A DNA stretch of 64,000 nt from Xanthobacteraceae bacterium (GCA_019454205.1 CP075369.1:2620001-2684000); one strand, 5' to 3'. Shown: positions 53,633 through 63,248, counted from the stretch's first letter. Notes: generated from the sequence alone by a model not told the origin. Translations and numbers: made by a program.

Positions 53633-55015
53633 TTAAGGCTTGCGCCAGACGAAGACGTGCAGGCCGAGCTTACGCTTCGTGACCAGGTACAGCATCGCAG
53701 ATTCGAACATCATCGCCGCCGAGATCGCGATTGCCGCGCCATAGAGCTTGAAGTGCGGGATCAGGATGAAGCATAGCGACAGGTTCGCGATGAAAGCGAG
53801 CGCATAGATCGTCGCGCAGATTTTCTGCTCGCCAACCATATTCAGCAGCCGTTCCACCGGTCCGACCCCCGCGCGCGCGAGCAGGCCGAGCGCCAGCACG
53901 AACATCAGCCCGTAACCGTTCGCAAAACCTTCGCCGAACAAGCTCAGCAGCGGCTTGCCCGCCGCGAGCAGCAACAGCGTGCCCGCGAGCGACGGCCAGA
54001 ACGTCCACTTGATGGAGTCGTTGAGGAAACGCTCCAGCTTCTCGCGCTCGCCCGCCATGTGATATTCCGCGAAACGGTGCGCGGTCGCCGCCGAAACCGC
54101 AAAATGCACGAACACGACCAGCGCCAGAATTTTAGTCGCCGCGTAATAGACCGCAACTTCGTCCGGCTCGACGAAGGCTTCGAGCACCAGAATATCGGTG
54201 TAGGTCAGCAGGAAATAGAAACTCTCGACCAGAAAGATCGGAAACGCGGTCGCCAGCCAGAACTTGATTTCGTACTTGCGCGGGCCGGCATGCGCCTTCT
54301 CGCGGAGGCGGCTGCGCATCATGAGCAGTTGCGACACCGTCACGATCCAGTACGCGAACACGGTGGACGCCATCGCGTAGAGCGCGGTGTTCGGAAAGCC
54401 TGCAAAGTGGAATCCCGCCATGAACGCGAGGATCACCAGCGGGCGCACGATGTAGCCCGGCGCCAGCGCCATATCGATCCAGTTATAGGAACGCGAGATG
54501 CCGTCCTGCGCGGCGCTGAGCGCGTGCATCGGCAGACACGCGCACATCAAAACCAGCGGCACGACATAATGGTTGTCGAGGTAGCGCCGGAAGACAAATA
54601 GCCCACCGATCACGATTGCAGCGACAAAGGTCGCAATCGCGACGCAAAGCCAGCGGCTCGCGAAGATATATCCGCGCACCCGCTCGTAATCGCCCTTCGC
54701 CGTATATTCGGGAATGAAACGCTGCGCGGCAGTGCAAAGACCGAGCGGAACGAGGCTGCCGATCAGCAGCAACCACGTCCACACATAAACATAGACGCCG
54801 AACTCGTAGCGCCCCATCCAGCGCGCAAGCACGATCTGCGAAAGGAAGGCTACGCACGCGCCGGCGACGCGAATAAGAAAAGCCGTGGCTGCCCCGCGCC
54901 GAGCGATTGAATGATCGCTTCCGCCCGTGAACAGGCCCCATACGCGCGCAATCAAAGCCCGCGCGTTATCGCGCAGGCTTCGCGCCTCATGCTGATTCTG
55001 ACCGGCAATTGCCAA
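53633..55015 (-). CDS. Polysaccharide flippase-like membrane protein (MOP superfamily)
   Basis: A 460-residue protein with 12-14 hydrophobic segments in the style of Wzx-type oligosaccharide/polysaccharide biosynthesis proteins. Early helices (AATAFLIRVAGACVAFLSQI) and the YEFGVYVYVWTW turn are typical of the family. It would move a lipid-linked sugar or a similar amphiphile across the inner membrane. No polysaccharide gene cluster is around it, so the cargo is unknown. The stop lies 60 bp from the convergent acyl-CoA synthetase stop. Confidence 0.87.
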   Translation of the reverse strand: MAIAGQNQHEARSLRDNARALIARVWGLFTGGSDHSIARRGAATAFLIRVAGACVAFLSQIVLARWMGRYEFGVYVYVWTWLLLIGSLVPLGLCTAAQRFIPEYTAKGDYERVRGYIFASRWLCVAIATFVAAIVIGGLFVFRRYLDNHYVVPLVLMCACLPMHALSAAQDGISRSYNWIDMALAPGYIVRPLVILAFMAGFHFAGFPNTALYAMASTVFAYWIVTVSQLLMMRSRLREKAHAGPRKYEIKFWLATAFPIFLVESFYFLLTYTDILVLEAFVEPDEVAVYYAATKILALVVFVHFAVSAATAHRFAEYHMAGEREKLERFLNDSIKWTFWPSLAGTLLLLAAGKPLLSLFGEGFANGYGLMFVLALGLLARAGVGPVERLLNMVGEQKICATIYALAFIANLSLCFILIPHFKLYGAAIAISAAMMFESAMLYLVTKRKLGLHVFVWRKP

Positions 55016-55104
55016 GCCGAGTCTCCCTGTCCCGGAGCCTTCGCCCTCGTTTTATCGACAGGTATCAGAGTGCCGTTAAGAAACCGTTCAGGGAATCGTA
55101 GACT

Positions 55105-55653
55105 TCAGCCAGCGAATCCGCCGTTCGCCAGATATTCCACCTCGGCCGGAGTGGATTCACGGTCGAGCATCTCGTTCCGGTGCGGAAAGCGACCGAACCG
55201 CGCAATCGCGTCGAGGTGGATCTCGGCATACTTAATGTTTTCTTGCTTGCCGTGCAGCTTCATCAGATCGACGCAGCGCTCCTGATCAGCGAGCCGCTCC
55301 GAATGCATGAACGGCAGATAGAAAAAGCTACGCAGCTCGCCGGAAACCGCGGCGTCATATCCGGCCGCAATCGCCGTATCCGCGATCTCGCGCGCTTTCG
55401 CATCGGCGATGAACATGCCCGGCGTGCCGCGGAACATGTTGCGAGGAAACTGATCCAGCAAAATGACGAGTGCGAGCGCGCCGTCCGGCGTCGCCGCCCA
55501 GTCGTCACGGCCGCCCGCGGCGGCGACTTCATAAAGCGAAGCGAAGTGCTGCCTGATTTCCGCATCGAACGCCGGATCGGACTTGAACCAGCGCTCTGCG
55601 CCAGCATCGTTCCAGAACGAGAGAATGGCTTCGGGTGTGGTGTTGTTTGTCAT
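55105..55653 (-). CDS. DUF924 family protein
   Basis: A 182-residue cytosolic, mostly helical protein of the DUF924 (TPR-like) family. Clear family blocks are AILSFWNDAG and WFKSDPAFDAEIR at the start, LVILLDQFPRNMFRGTP in the middle, and FFYLPFMHSE and RFGRFPHRNEMLDR near the end. The function is unknown. The ATG chosen is MTNNTTPE; an open extension to 55734 is Arg/Ser-rich and overlaps the neighbour. It follows the acyl-CoA synthetase gene by 7 bp, so both are likely on one transcript. Confidence 0.92.
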   Translation of the reverse strand: MTNNTTPEAILSFWNDAGAERWFKSDPAFDAEIRQHFASLYEVAAAGGRDDWAATPDGALALVILLDQFPRNMFRGTPGMFIADAKAREIADTAIAAGYDAAVSGELRSFFYLPFMHSERLADQERCVDLMKLHGKQENIKYAEIHLDAIARFGRFPHRNEMLDRESTPAEVEYLANGGFAG

Positions 55654-55660
55654 GCTCCGC

Positions 55661-57448
55661 TTATAACCGGAACGCGCGCGACTGTATCCGCTCATAGAGC
55701 GATTTATCGAGCGGCACATAAGCGCCCTGCGCACCGTCGTAGAAATACAGTTCGTCCTTGATGGCCGCGGGATCGAACCCTTCTTTCACCAGATCGACCT
55801 TGCGCTGCTTGAAAGTTCCGGTGACGTCGAGTTCGCGCCGAAGCCGCACGAAAATCGGCCGTGCATATTCCGGCAACGACTTGCTCACATGCGAACGCAA
55901 TGCGGAAAAATCGACGCCATGTTGCGCCACCAGCGCGATCATGCCCGCCTTGCCATCGTAGCCCTTCACCGGCACGCCATAGACCGTCGCTTCGTCGATA
56001 CCCGGAAACACCGTGAACGCCTCCGCGACTTCGTTGGTGGAAACATTCTCGCCCTTCCAGCGGAACGTGTCGCCGATGCGGTCCACGAAGTAGAAATATC
56101 CCTTCGCATCCTGCCGCAGCAGGTCGCCGGTGCGGAACCAGGCATCGCCCTGCTCGAATACGTCGCGCAGCACCTTCTTCTTGGTCGCCTCGGTATCGGC
56201 GTAACCCTCGAACCGGTTCGCCGGTTTGCTGGCGTCGTTGATGATCTGTCCGATCGCCTCGCCCGCTTCGCCCGCGTCACAAACAATGCAGCGTCCCTGC
56301 GCGTCGCGGACAGGCTCTTCTTTTTCCACGTCGAACTTCACGATGCGGGTCGGGAAACGATGCGCGAGATATTTCGGCAAACGGCCGATTGCGCCCGGCG
56401 TGCCGTCGAAGTTGAAGCTCGCGACATTGCCTTCGGTCGCACCGTAAAATTCGAGGATCACCGGAATCCGGAAGCGCTCCTTGAACGGACCCCAAACATC
56501 GGGCCGTATGCCGTTGCCGCAGCACAAACGAATGGTGTGTTTCTTCTCGCCTTCGCTCGGCGGCGCGGTGACGAGATAGCGGCACAGCTCGCCGATATAG
56601 ATGAACAGCGTGCATTTCCACTTCACGCAGTCGTCCCAGAACTCGCGCGCGGAAAACTTCTCGCGAATGATCACCGTGCCGCCGGAAAGCAGAGTCGCGC
56701 CGGTCGCGATCAGGCCGCCGTTCGAGTGGTACATCGGCAGCGTGTCGTACATGCGGTCCGACGCGGTGGTCGCCATCGCCCCCGCGAAGCCGTGGGTGAT
56801 GAGCATGAGCCGGTAGTGGTTGATGTTCGCGGCCTTCGGCAGACCGGTGGTGCCGCTCGTATAGATAAAGAGCGCGCGGTCGTTGATGTCGAGATCGGGC
56901 CGGTCCGCCTGCGGGATGGAGGCCTTGTCCATCGCGGCGATTGCCGGTTCGAGGCGCTCATACTCGCCGCCACCCTCGCCATGCGCCCATATTTTCGGCT
57001 GCACCGTGAGCTGCGCTTTCGCGCTTTCAAAAGAGCGCATCAGTCGCGAGTCGACGATGACATGCTTCGGCGAAACGATGGAGATCGAATGCGCCAGCGG
57101 CGTGCCGGTGAGATTGGTGTTGAGCAGCGCCACCAAACCACCCGCGCGCAGGATGCCGAGCCACGCGATCATGTATTCGGGCCGGTTCAGCATCAGCAGG
57201 CAAACGACATCGCCCTTGCCCACACCTTGCGCCCGCGCCCAGCGCGCATACTGGTTCGCGCGCTCGTCCAGTTCGCGGTAGGTGAAACGCTCGCGGTCCG
57301 AGATGAGAGCTTCCTTGTCGCCGTACCGCTTCGCGAGTTCCTCGATCACCCACGGAAATACGCGCTTTGGATTTTTCGCGATCGGTGTGGTCTTGCGCAG
57401 CGTTCTAAGCGCGCCGCGCAGATACTTGAACTCTTGCAACAGACCCAT
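55661..57448 (-). CDS. Long/very-long-chain acyl-CoA synthetase (FATP-like)
   Basis: A 595-residue adenylate-forming enzyme of the fatty-acid transport protein (FATP/FadD-like) group. Motif A3 FIYTSGTTGLPKAANINH is present, the FATP-type block DTFRWKGENVSTNEVAEAF follows, and the protein ends in the typical IQSRAFRL. These proteins activate long fatty acids and aid their uptake at the inner face of the membrane. The gene is the first of a pair with DUF924. The specific chain length is unknown. Confidence 0.93.
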   Translation of the reverse strand: MGLLQEFKYLRGALRTLRKTTPIAKNPKRVFPWVIEELAKRYGDKEALISDRERFTYRELDERANQYARWARAQGVGKGDVVCLLMLNRPEYMIAWLGILRAGGLVALLNTNLTGTPLAHSISIVSPKHVIVDSRLMRSFESAKAQLTVQPKIWAHGEGGGEYERLEPAIAAMDKASIPQADRPDLDINDRALFIYTSGTTGLPKAANINHYRLMLITHGFAGAMATTASDRMYDTLPMYHSNGGLIATGATLLSGGTVIIREKFSAREFWDDCVKWKCTLFIYIGELCRYLVTAPPSEGEKKHTIRLCCGNGIRPDVWGPFKERFRIPVILEFYGATEGNVASFNFDGTPGAIGRLPKYLAHRFPTRIVKFDVEKEEPVRDAQGRCIVCDAGEAGEAIGQIINDASKPANRFEGYADTEATKKKVLRDVFEQGDAWFRTGDLLRQDAKGYFYFVDRIGDTFRWKGENVSTNEVAEAFTVFPGIDEATVYGVPVKGYDGKAGMIALVAQHGVDFSALRSHVSKSLPEYARPIFVRLRRELDVTGTFKQRKVDLVKEGFDPAAIKDELYFYDGAQGAYVPLDKSLYERIQSRAFRL

Positions 57449-57540
57449 GCTTTGCTCCCCTGGCGGCGCACTTCACGGCGCCTTCCGTAACGGGAACAAT
57501 CGGGTAGCGGAGGCCGCTCCGCAAGCCGCAGTGCAGCGAA

Positions 57541-58716
57541 TTAAAGCCCGCGCAGCGAGAGCGGATTGTCTTCGAGCGCGGCGCGGTCCGGCGTATCGAC
57601 CTGCGGCGTCCCCAGAAACGCGGCAAACATCCGCCGTACGGTGTCGGGCGCGAGATTGCGCGTAATGCAGACCATGCGTGTGCGCTGATCCGCGTCCGGC
57701 CACGCCTCCAGCCGCGCGGGCGGATGCATGAGATGCTGCACTACATGCAGCACCAGCGGCCGCGAAGGATCGTCCTGCAAACGCACGATGCCTTTCAGCC
57801 GCAGCAGCTTGTCGCCATGCGCCGAGCGCATCAGGTCAAGGAACATCTCCAGCGCGGCGAGCGGAACCGCTTGGTCGGTCGCGATGCTGAACACCTTGAT
57901 CGAGGCATCGTGCCGCGACGGCCGGTCGTGCGGATCGGTATGGCCGTGATGATGGTGGTGATGGCCGTGACCGTGATGATGCGCATGGTCGTGCGCCTCT
58001 TCTTCCGCGGCAAGCACCGCCTCTTCGCGCAGCCAGCGCGCGACATCCGGAATCTTGCGCTCCGGGTTGTAAAGTCCCGCACCGAGCAGCTCGTTGGCCG
58101 GCGCGTTGCTATCGAGCACGATGGCGGCGGGATTCAGCTTGCGGAGCCGTTCGCGCAATTCCGCAAGCACACGTTTGCCCGGCTCGTCCTGCAGGAGATC
58201 TACCTTGGTCAGCACGATGCGGTCGGCCATCGCCGCCTGTTTCACCGCTTCTTCATGCTGGTCGAGCGTCTGCATCCCGTTCACCGCATCGACCAGCGTG
58301 ATCACGCCGTCGAGGCGATAGCGCAGCACGAGATAGGGGTGCGTCATGAGCACATGCAGTACCGAAGCCGGATCGGCGAGGCCGGTGGTTTCGATCACCA
58401 CGCGCTTGAACGCCTTGATGCGGTTGTTGTCGCGTCCGCGTAGAAGATTTTCCAGCGCGGTGACGAGATCGCCGCGCACCGCGCAGCACAGGCAGCCGCT
58501 GGAGAGCAGCACCACGTCGTCGTCGAGCACTTCGTAGAGATTGTGGTCGATGCCGATCTCGCCGACCTCGTTCACCAGCACCGCCGTATCCGCGAGCGCC
58601 GGGTCTTTCAGCAGCCGGTTGAGCAGCGTGGTTTTTCCCGCGCCGAGGAAGCCGGTGAAAACATTGAGCGGGATCGGCTCCGGCGGACCCGCGCGCTTCG
58701 CGGGAGTTTCGCTCAC
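57541..58716 (-). CDS. COG0523 (CobW/zinc-metallochaperone) family GTPase
   Basis: A 391-residue G3E GTPase. The P-loop GFLGAGKTT is at residues 22-30, the metal-binding GCLCC (CxCC) at 74-78 and a long His-rich segment HDHAHHHGHGH near residue 240, which binds zinc. The C-terminal CobW_C domain ends the protein. Members deliver zinc or cobalt to target enzymes. The start overlaps the stop of the D,D-carboxypeptidase gene by 4 bp; the metal link to that serine enzyme is unclear. CobW itself would be expected in a cobalamin cluster, which this is not. Confidence 0.94.
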   Translation of the reverse strand: MSETPAKRAGPPEPIPLNVFTGFLGAGKTTLLNRLLKDPALADTAVLVNEVGEIGIDHNLYEVLDDDVVLLSSGCLCCAVRGDLVTALENLLRGRDNNRIKAFKRVVIETTGLADPASVLHVLMTHPYLVLRYRLDGVITLVDAVNGMQTLDQHEEAVKQAAMADRIVLTKVDLLQDEPGKRVLAELRERLRKLNPAAIVLDSNAPANELLGAGLYNPERKIPDVARWLREEAVLAAEEEAHDHAHHHGHGHHHHHHGHTDPHDRPSRHDASIKVFSIATDQAVPLAALEMFLDLMRSAHGDKLLRLKGIVRLQDDPSRPLVLHVVQHLMHPPARLEAWPDADQRTRMVCITRNLAPDTVRRMFAAFLGTPQVDTPDRAALEDNPLSLRGL

Positions 58717-59987
58717 GAAGCGTTCGCCGGCCGCGCCATCGGCATCGGCGCGATGCGCGGCAGGCGAAGCGGCTTCTCCGGCCTGTCCTGCGGGCCGAAG
58801 CCGTCCGGGAACGGCGCAAAGGCCGAGTTCCTGTTGCCCTTCGCCTTCGGTTCTTCCGCGACGACTTCTTCCTGCCCGTTCGCGGCAATGCGGATGGGGC
58901 GGCCGCGCTCGTCGCGCGCGGGACCGAGATAGACGCGGATCGGTTTCATCGACGGCGGCAGTTCGACCAACAGGTTGGCGCGGTTGCGTTTCAATGCGCG
59001 CAGCGCGTCTTCCGGAGTCTCGACGATGGTATCGTCGTCGTCATCGTGTTCGTCGCCGGAGTCCGACATCGCCGCCGCGCGGCGCTTCTTACGGTTCGGG
59101 CCGCACATCGTGTCGTAGAGGTTGACCGGGTCTTGCTGGAGATTGGCAACCGCAACGACCGGTTTCGAGCCGCCGAGCAGAATTTCCAACCCCGCGCCGC
59201 TCTGGAAGCCGCGCTCGAACAGCATCGCGGCTTCTTCTGCGCGTCGCGTGGCGTTCATGGAACCGAACACCACCGCGATCAGGCGTTTGTCGCCGCGGTG
59301 CGCGCTGGCGACGAGGTTGAAGCCGGAAGCGCAGATGAAGCCGGTCTTCATGCCGTCGGCGCCGGGATAACGGTCGATCAGGCGGTTGAAATTGCGCAGC
59401 ATGCGCTTGCCGACGATGAGCGAAGGAATGCGGAACAGCATTTCGTGTTCCGGGTATTCCTTGATGATCGCCTGCGCGAGAATTGCCATGTCGCGCGCGG
59501 TCGTCACCTGTTCTTCGTCGGGAAGTCCGTGCGGGTTCTTGAAGCGCGTGCCGGTCATGCCGAGGCGCTGCGCGGTTGCGTTCATCTCCGCGATGAAGCG
59601 GTCGTAGTCGCCGCCGACGCCTTCGGCCAGCACCACCGCCATGTCGTTCGCCGACTGCACCATCAGGAGCTTGAGCGCGTTATCTACCGTGATCTGCTTT
59701 CCGACAGGAAAGCCCGATTTCGACGGCGGCGTGGACGCCGCGAACGGCGAAATGTTCAGAAGCGTGTACTTGTTGATCCTGCCTTCGCGGATGGCCTGAA
59801 ACGTGAGGTAGGTGGTCATCAACTTGGTGACGGAAGCCGGATGCCAGGGCCGTCCCGCGTCCTGCTCCAAGATCACCTTGCCGCTGTCCGCCTCGATCAG
59901 GATGTAGGGACCCGCCGACGCAGCCGTGCAGAGCGCCAAAACGCCCGCCAGTCCGGTTGCGATCTTGCGGATGCAGCCTGCCAACAT
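58713..59987 (-). CDS. D-alanyl-D-alanine carboxypeptidase (penicillin-binding protein, S11 family)
   Basis: A 424-residue periplasmic enzyme that trims the terminal D-Ala from peptidoglycan pentapeptides. After a signal peptide (residues 1-25) come the three S11 motifs: SVTK (S52-K55, nucleophile Ser), SAND (S111-N113) and KTG (213-215). The C-terminal 100 residues are an acidic then Pro/Arg-rich tail without the classic membrane-binding helix seen in DacA. I set the start at MLAGCIRK; the open frame continues farther but with Arg-rich content. It is translation-coupled to the COG0523 gene. Confidence 0.93.
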   Translation of the reverse strand: MLAGCIRKIATGLAGVLALCTAASAGPYILIEADSGKVILEQDAGRPWHPASVTKLMTTYLTFQAIREGRINKYTLLNISPFAASTPPSKSGFPVGKQITVDNALKLLMVQSANDMAVVLAEGVGGDYDRFIAEMNATAQRLGMTGTRFKNPHGLPDEEQVTTARDMAILAQAIIKEYPEHEMLFRIPSLIVGKRMLRNFNRLIDRYPGADGMKTGFICASGFNLVASAHRGDKRLIAVVFGSMNATRRAEEAAMLFERGFQSGAGLEILLGGSKPVVAVANLQQDPVNLYDTMCGPNRKKRRAAAMSDSGDEHDDDDDTIVETPEDALRALKRNRANLLVELPPSMKPIRVYLGPARDERGRPIRIAANGQEEVVAEEPKAKGNRNSAFAPFPDGFGPQDRPEKPLRLPRIAPMPMARPANAS

Positions 59988-60148
59988 CGAATTTCGCTTG
60001 TTCCCTGTGTCGGGGTGGGGGCCATATACCCGCTCGACCGCCGGCTCCTTTCCTAACGCCGATCCGCGTTGCACGCAAAGCATTCGCCGCGCTGCGGGAG
60101 GCCGTCTATAGTCTGAAAAAGCAGCAAATATGGCCTGAGGGAACTCCA

Positions 60149-61318
60149 ATGACCGCCTGTATCGTCGGCATCGCCCACACCCCGTTCGGAAAACTGGACG
60201 CCGAAAGCGTCGAAAGCCTCGTTGTGAAGGTCGCAAACGACGCCCTGAAGGACGCCGGGCTGGAAGCGCGCGACGTCGATGAGATCGTGCTCGGCCACTA
60301 CAACGGCGGCTTCACTCCCCAGAATTTTACCGCCTCGCTGGTGCTGCAGGCCGATCCGGCACTGCGCTTCAAGCAGGCGACCCGCGTCGAGAACGCCTGC
60401 GCCACCGGTTCGGCGGCCGTGCATCAGGGATTGAAGTCGATCCGCGCCGGCGCCGCCCGTGTCGTGCTGGTCGTCGGCGTCGAACAGATGACGAAGGTTT
60501 CGGGCGCGGAAGTCGGCAACATCCTGCTCGGCGCTTCTTACCTGCCGGAAGACGGCGGTACGCCGATGGGCTTCGCCGGCGTGTTCGGCAAGATCGCGGG
60601 TAACTACTTCCAGCGCTTCGGCGACCAGTCAGACGCACTCGCGCGCATCGCGGCGAAGAATCACAAGAACGGCGTAGTGAACCCCTACGCGCAGATGCGC
60701 AAGGATTTCGGCTACGACTTCTGCCGCAACGAGAGCGAGAAAAATCCGTTCGTCGCCGGGCCGCTCAAGCGCACCGACTGCTCGCTCGTCTCCGACGGCG
60801 CGGCCGGCATCGTGCTGGCCGATGTCGAGACCGCGATGAAGCTCGGCGGCAAGGCCATCGCGTTCCGCTCCACCGCCCATGTGCAGGACTTCCTGCCGAT
60901 GTCGAAGCGCGACATCGTGCTGTTCGAGGGCTGCGCCGAAGCGTGGAAGCGCGCGCTGAAAGAAGCGGGCCTCGGCATCTACGATCTCTCCTTCGTCGAA
61001 ACCCACGACTGCTTCACCGTGGCCGAACTGATCGAATACGAAGCGATGGGCCTCGCCAAACCGGGCGAAGGCGCGCGCGTGATTGCCGAAGGCATCACGG
61101 AAAAAACCGGCAAGCTGCCGGTCAATCCGTCCGGCGGCTTGAAGGCGAAGGGTCACCCGATCGGCGCGACCGGCGTTTCCATGCACGCCATGACGGCGCT
61201 GCAACTGCGCGGCGAGGCGAACGACATGCAGATCGCGAACGCTTCGCTCGGCGGCATCTTCAACATGGGCGGCGCCGCGGTCGCGAACTACGTTTCGATT
61301 CTCGAACGGCTGCGCTGA
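60149..61318 (+). CDS. SCP2-type thiolase (acetyl-CoA acetyltransferase-like)
   Basis: A 389-residue thiolase fold. The nucleophilic Cys84 lies in VENACATGSAA, HDCF in VETHDCFTVAEL and the active His in GHPIGATG. The second catalytic Cys of classical thiolases (CxGGGMG near the end) is absent; here the sequence is SLGGIFNMGGAA, as in SCP2-type enzymes. It may degrade or build beta-ketoacyl-CoAs, or act with a DUF35 partner, but none is adjacent. The start ATG has GAGGGAA upstream; the open frame before it is antisense to the carboxypeptidase gene. Confidence 0.9.
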   Translation: MTACIVGIAHTPFGKLDAESVESLVVKVANDALKDAGLEARDVDEIVLGHYNGGFTPQNFTASLVLQADPALRFKQATRVENACATGSAAVHQGLKSIRAGAARVVLVVGVEQMTKVSGAEVGNILLGASYLPEDGGTPMGFAGVFGKIAGNYFQRFGDQSDALARIAAKNHKNGVVNPYAQMRKDFGYDFCRNESEKNPFVAGPLKRTDCSLVSDGAAGIVLADVETAMKLGGKAIAFRSTAHVQDFLPMSKRDIVLFEGCAEAWKRALKEAGLGIYDLSFVETHDCFTVAELIEYEAMGLAKPGEGARVIAEGITEKTGKLPVNPSGGLKAKGHPIGATGVSMHAMTALQLRGEANDMQIANASLGGIFNMGGAAVANYVSILERLR

Positions 61319-61340
61319 CACCCGCCAAGCGAACGCAGAA

Positions 61341-61381
61341 AAAACGCGAAGCAGCTATACCGGCTGCTTCGCGTTGTCTTT
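61341..61381. terminator. Intrinsic terminator shared by thiolase and ndvA, overlapping the ndvA coding end
   Basis: AACGCGAAGCAGC and its complement form a 13-bp stem around a 7-base loop, with an A-run on the left and a T-rich run on the right. The ndvA stop codon lies inside the hairpin, so the last seven or so codons of that gene form one arm. Confidence 0.85.
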
Positions 61382-63133
61382 TTCGCTGACCATGAACTGC
61401 GCCTTCGCGAGTTGCGCGAAGCGCCCGTTCTTCGCGACCAGTTCGTCGAACGAACCGCTCTCGACGATCTTGCCTTCGTGAAAGACAAGGATGCGGTCGG
61501 CGTTGCGGATCGTCGCCAGGCGATGCGCGATCACGAAGGTGGTGCGGCCCTTCATCACTTCTTCCAGCGCCTGCTGCACCAGCGATTCCGTGCCGGCATC
61601 GAGCGCGCTGGTGGCTTCGTCCAGTACGAGGATCGGCGGATTTTTCAGGAGCGCGCGGGCAATCGCGAGGCGCTGGCGCTCGCCGCCGGAAAGCGCGCGT
61701 CCGCGCTCGCCGACATTCGACTTCAGCCCTTCGGGAAGGCGCGCGATGAATTCCTTGGCCTGCGCGCGGCGTAGCGCATCGTCGATCTCGGCGTCGGTCG
61801 CGTCGGGTTTGCCGACCTTGAGGTTCTCCTCGATGGAACGGTCGAACAACAGCGCTTCCTGAAACACCACGCCGATATTCCTGCGCAGTGAGGTCAGCTT
61901 GTAGTCGCGGATATCGACACCGTCGATCTTGACCGCGCCCTTCTGCGGATCGAAGGCGCGATGCATGATCGCGAGCGCAGTGGATTTGCCCGCGCCGGTC
62001 GCGCCCACCAGCGCAATCGATTCGCCCGGATCGGCGTGCAGCGAAATGTCGTCGACCGCCGCGCGTTTGCCGTCATAGGATAGCGAGACGTGCTCGAAAT
62101 CGACCGCGCCGCGCGGGCGTGGCATCTCGATCGCATTCGGTTTGTCGTGAACCGACGGCGCGGCATCCAGAACGTCGAAGAACTCCTGCAAGCGCGGCGC
62201 ATCGGTGACGAGCCGGTTCGCGAAGCTCGCGGTCTGCTCCAGCTTGCCGATGAACAGCGCCGCGATGTTCACGAAGGTCACAATCTCGCCGATGGTCGTA
62301 AGGTTATGCGTGTAGAGCCACACGCCGACGAGGAAGATCGAGAGAATGGTGATCGTGGTCGCCGCGCGCGTCGCGACCGCGACCAGCGCCCACCACGACA
62401 GCACCGGAAGCTGCTTCTCCAACAGGCGCTCGACGACGTTGCGCATGCCGGTCACTTCCGCCTCGGTGCGCGTGTAGCTCTGGATCAGCGCGATATTGCC
62501 AAGCGCGTCCGCCGCGCGCTCCGCGAGATCGGAGTGGAAACTCTCCACGCGCTGCTGCATCGAGATCGTGCGGTTGATGACGAAGCTGGTCAGCACCGCG
62601 AAGATGATGACGAGAATCACGAGCAGCAATCCGAGCCGCCAGTTCAGCGTGATCGCGATCGGCAGCAGCACGAACAGCGACACCAGCGCGACGCATTGCT
62701 CGCGGAAGAACGAAAGCCACGTGCCCCAGAGCGCATCAGCGCCCTGCAACATCACTTTCATCAGGCGGCCCGAATGGGTGCCGCCATGATACGCAAGCGG
62801 CAGGTGCAGGACGTGCTCGAAATAGCCGGTGATGATGCCAAGCCTGCGCTTGTGCGCGAGCCGATCCGCGTGCAGCGCGACCAGCACGCCGGATGCAATG
62901 GTGAACAGTCCGAAGCCGACCCATGCCGCGAGCAGCGGACCGAGCGTTTCGACGGTCGGCATCTGCTTGTTGGTCTGGCTGGCGATCAGGTTGTCGATGA
63001 TGCGGCCGAACAAAATCGGCTCCGCGAAGGCGGCGACCGCCAGCAGGATGTTCGCGATCGCGAGGATGACGCCGAGCCGGGCCTGAGGCCCAAGCATCGC
63101 AAGCACGCGGGAATAGAGACGGATGAAGGTCAT
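61355..63133 (-). CDS. ndvA: Cyclic beta-1,2-glucan ABC exporter NdvA
   Basis: A 592-residue ABC half-transporter with an N-terminal six-helix membrane domain and a C-terminal ATPase. Walker A GATGAGKST, signature LSGGERQR and Walker B VLDEATSALD are intact. The N-terminus (FIRLYSRVLAMLGPQARLG) and overall pattern match NdvA/ChvA, which export cyclic beta-1,2-glucans to the periplasm for osmotic adaptation and host interaction. The synthase partner NdvB is not in this window. Its final codons are part of the terminator. Confidence 0.92.
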   Translation of the reverse strand: MTFIRLYSRVLAMLGPQARLGVILAIANILLAVAAFAEPILFGRIIDNLIASQTNKQMPTVETLGPLLAAWVGFGLFTIASGVLVALHADRLAHKRRLGIITGYFEHVLHLPLAYHGGTHSGRLMKVMLQGADALWGTWLSFFREQCVALVSLFVLLPIAITLNWRLGLLLVILVIIFAVLTSFVINRTISMQQRVESFHSDLAERAADALGNIALIQSYTRTEAEVTGMRNVVERLLEKQLPVLSWWALVAVATRAATTITILSIFLVGVWLYTHNLTTIGEIVTFVNIAALFIGKLEQTASFANRLVTDAPRLQEFFDVLDAAPSVHDKPNAIEMPRPRGAVDFEHVSLSYDGKRAAVDDISLHADPGESIALVGATGAGKSTALAIMHRAFDPQKGAVKIDGVDIRDYKLTSLRRNIGVVFQEALLFDRSIEENLKVGKPDATDAEIDDALRRAQAKEFIARLPEGLKSNVGERGRALSGGERQRLAIARALLKNPPILVLDEATSALDAGTESLVQQALEEVMKGRTTFVIAHRLATIRNADRILVFHEGKIVESGSFDELVAKNGRFAQLAKAQFMVSEKDNAKQPV

Positions 63134-63248
63134 GCGGTCTGGCTGGAAGTGGCTTCGCTCGGCGCTAGGTCGGCGATGACGGCGGCTTGATTAAGGCGGA
63201 CGCCGCGCAATCTAGGGCCAACCGCTCCCGTTGCCGAGACGTTCCCGC

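Noticed and set aside
57541..58716. COG0523 protein as the cobalamin protein CobW
   Set aside because: It lies 22 kb from cobST next to a cell-wall gene and has a His-rich zinc-type segment, so only the family name is justified.
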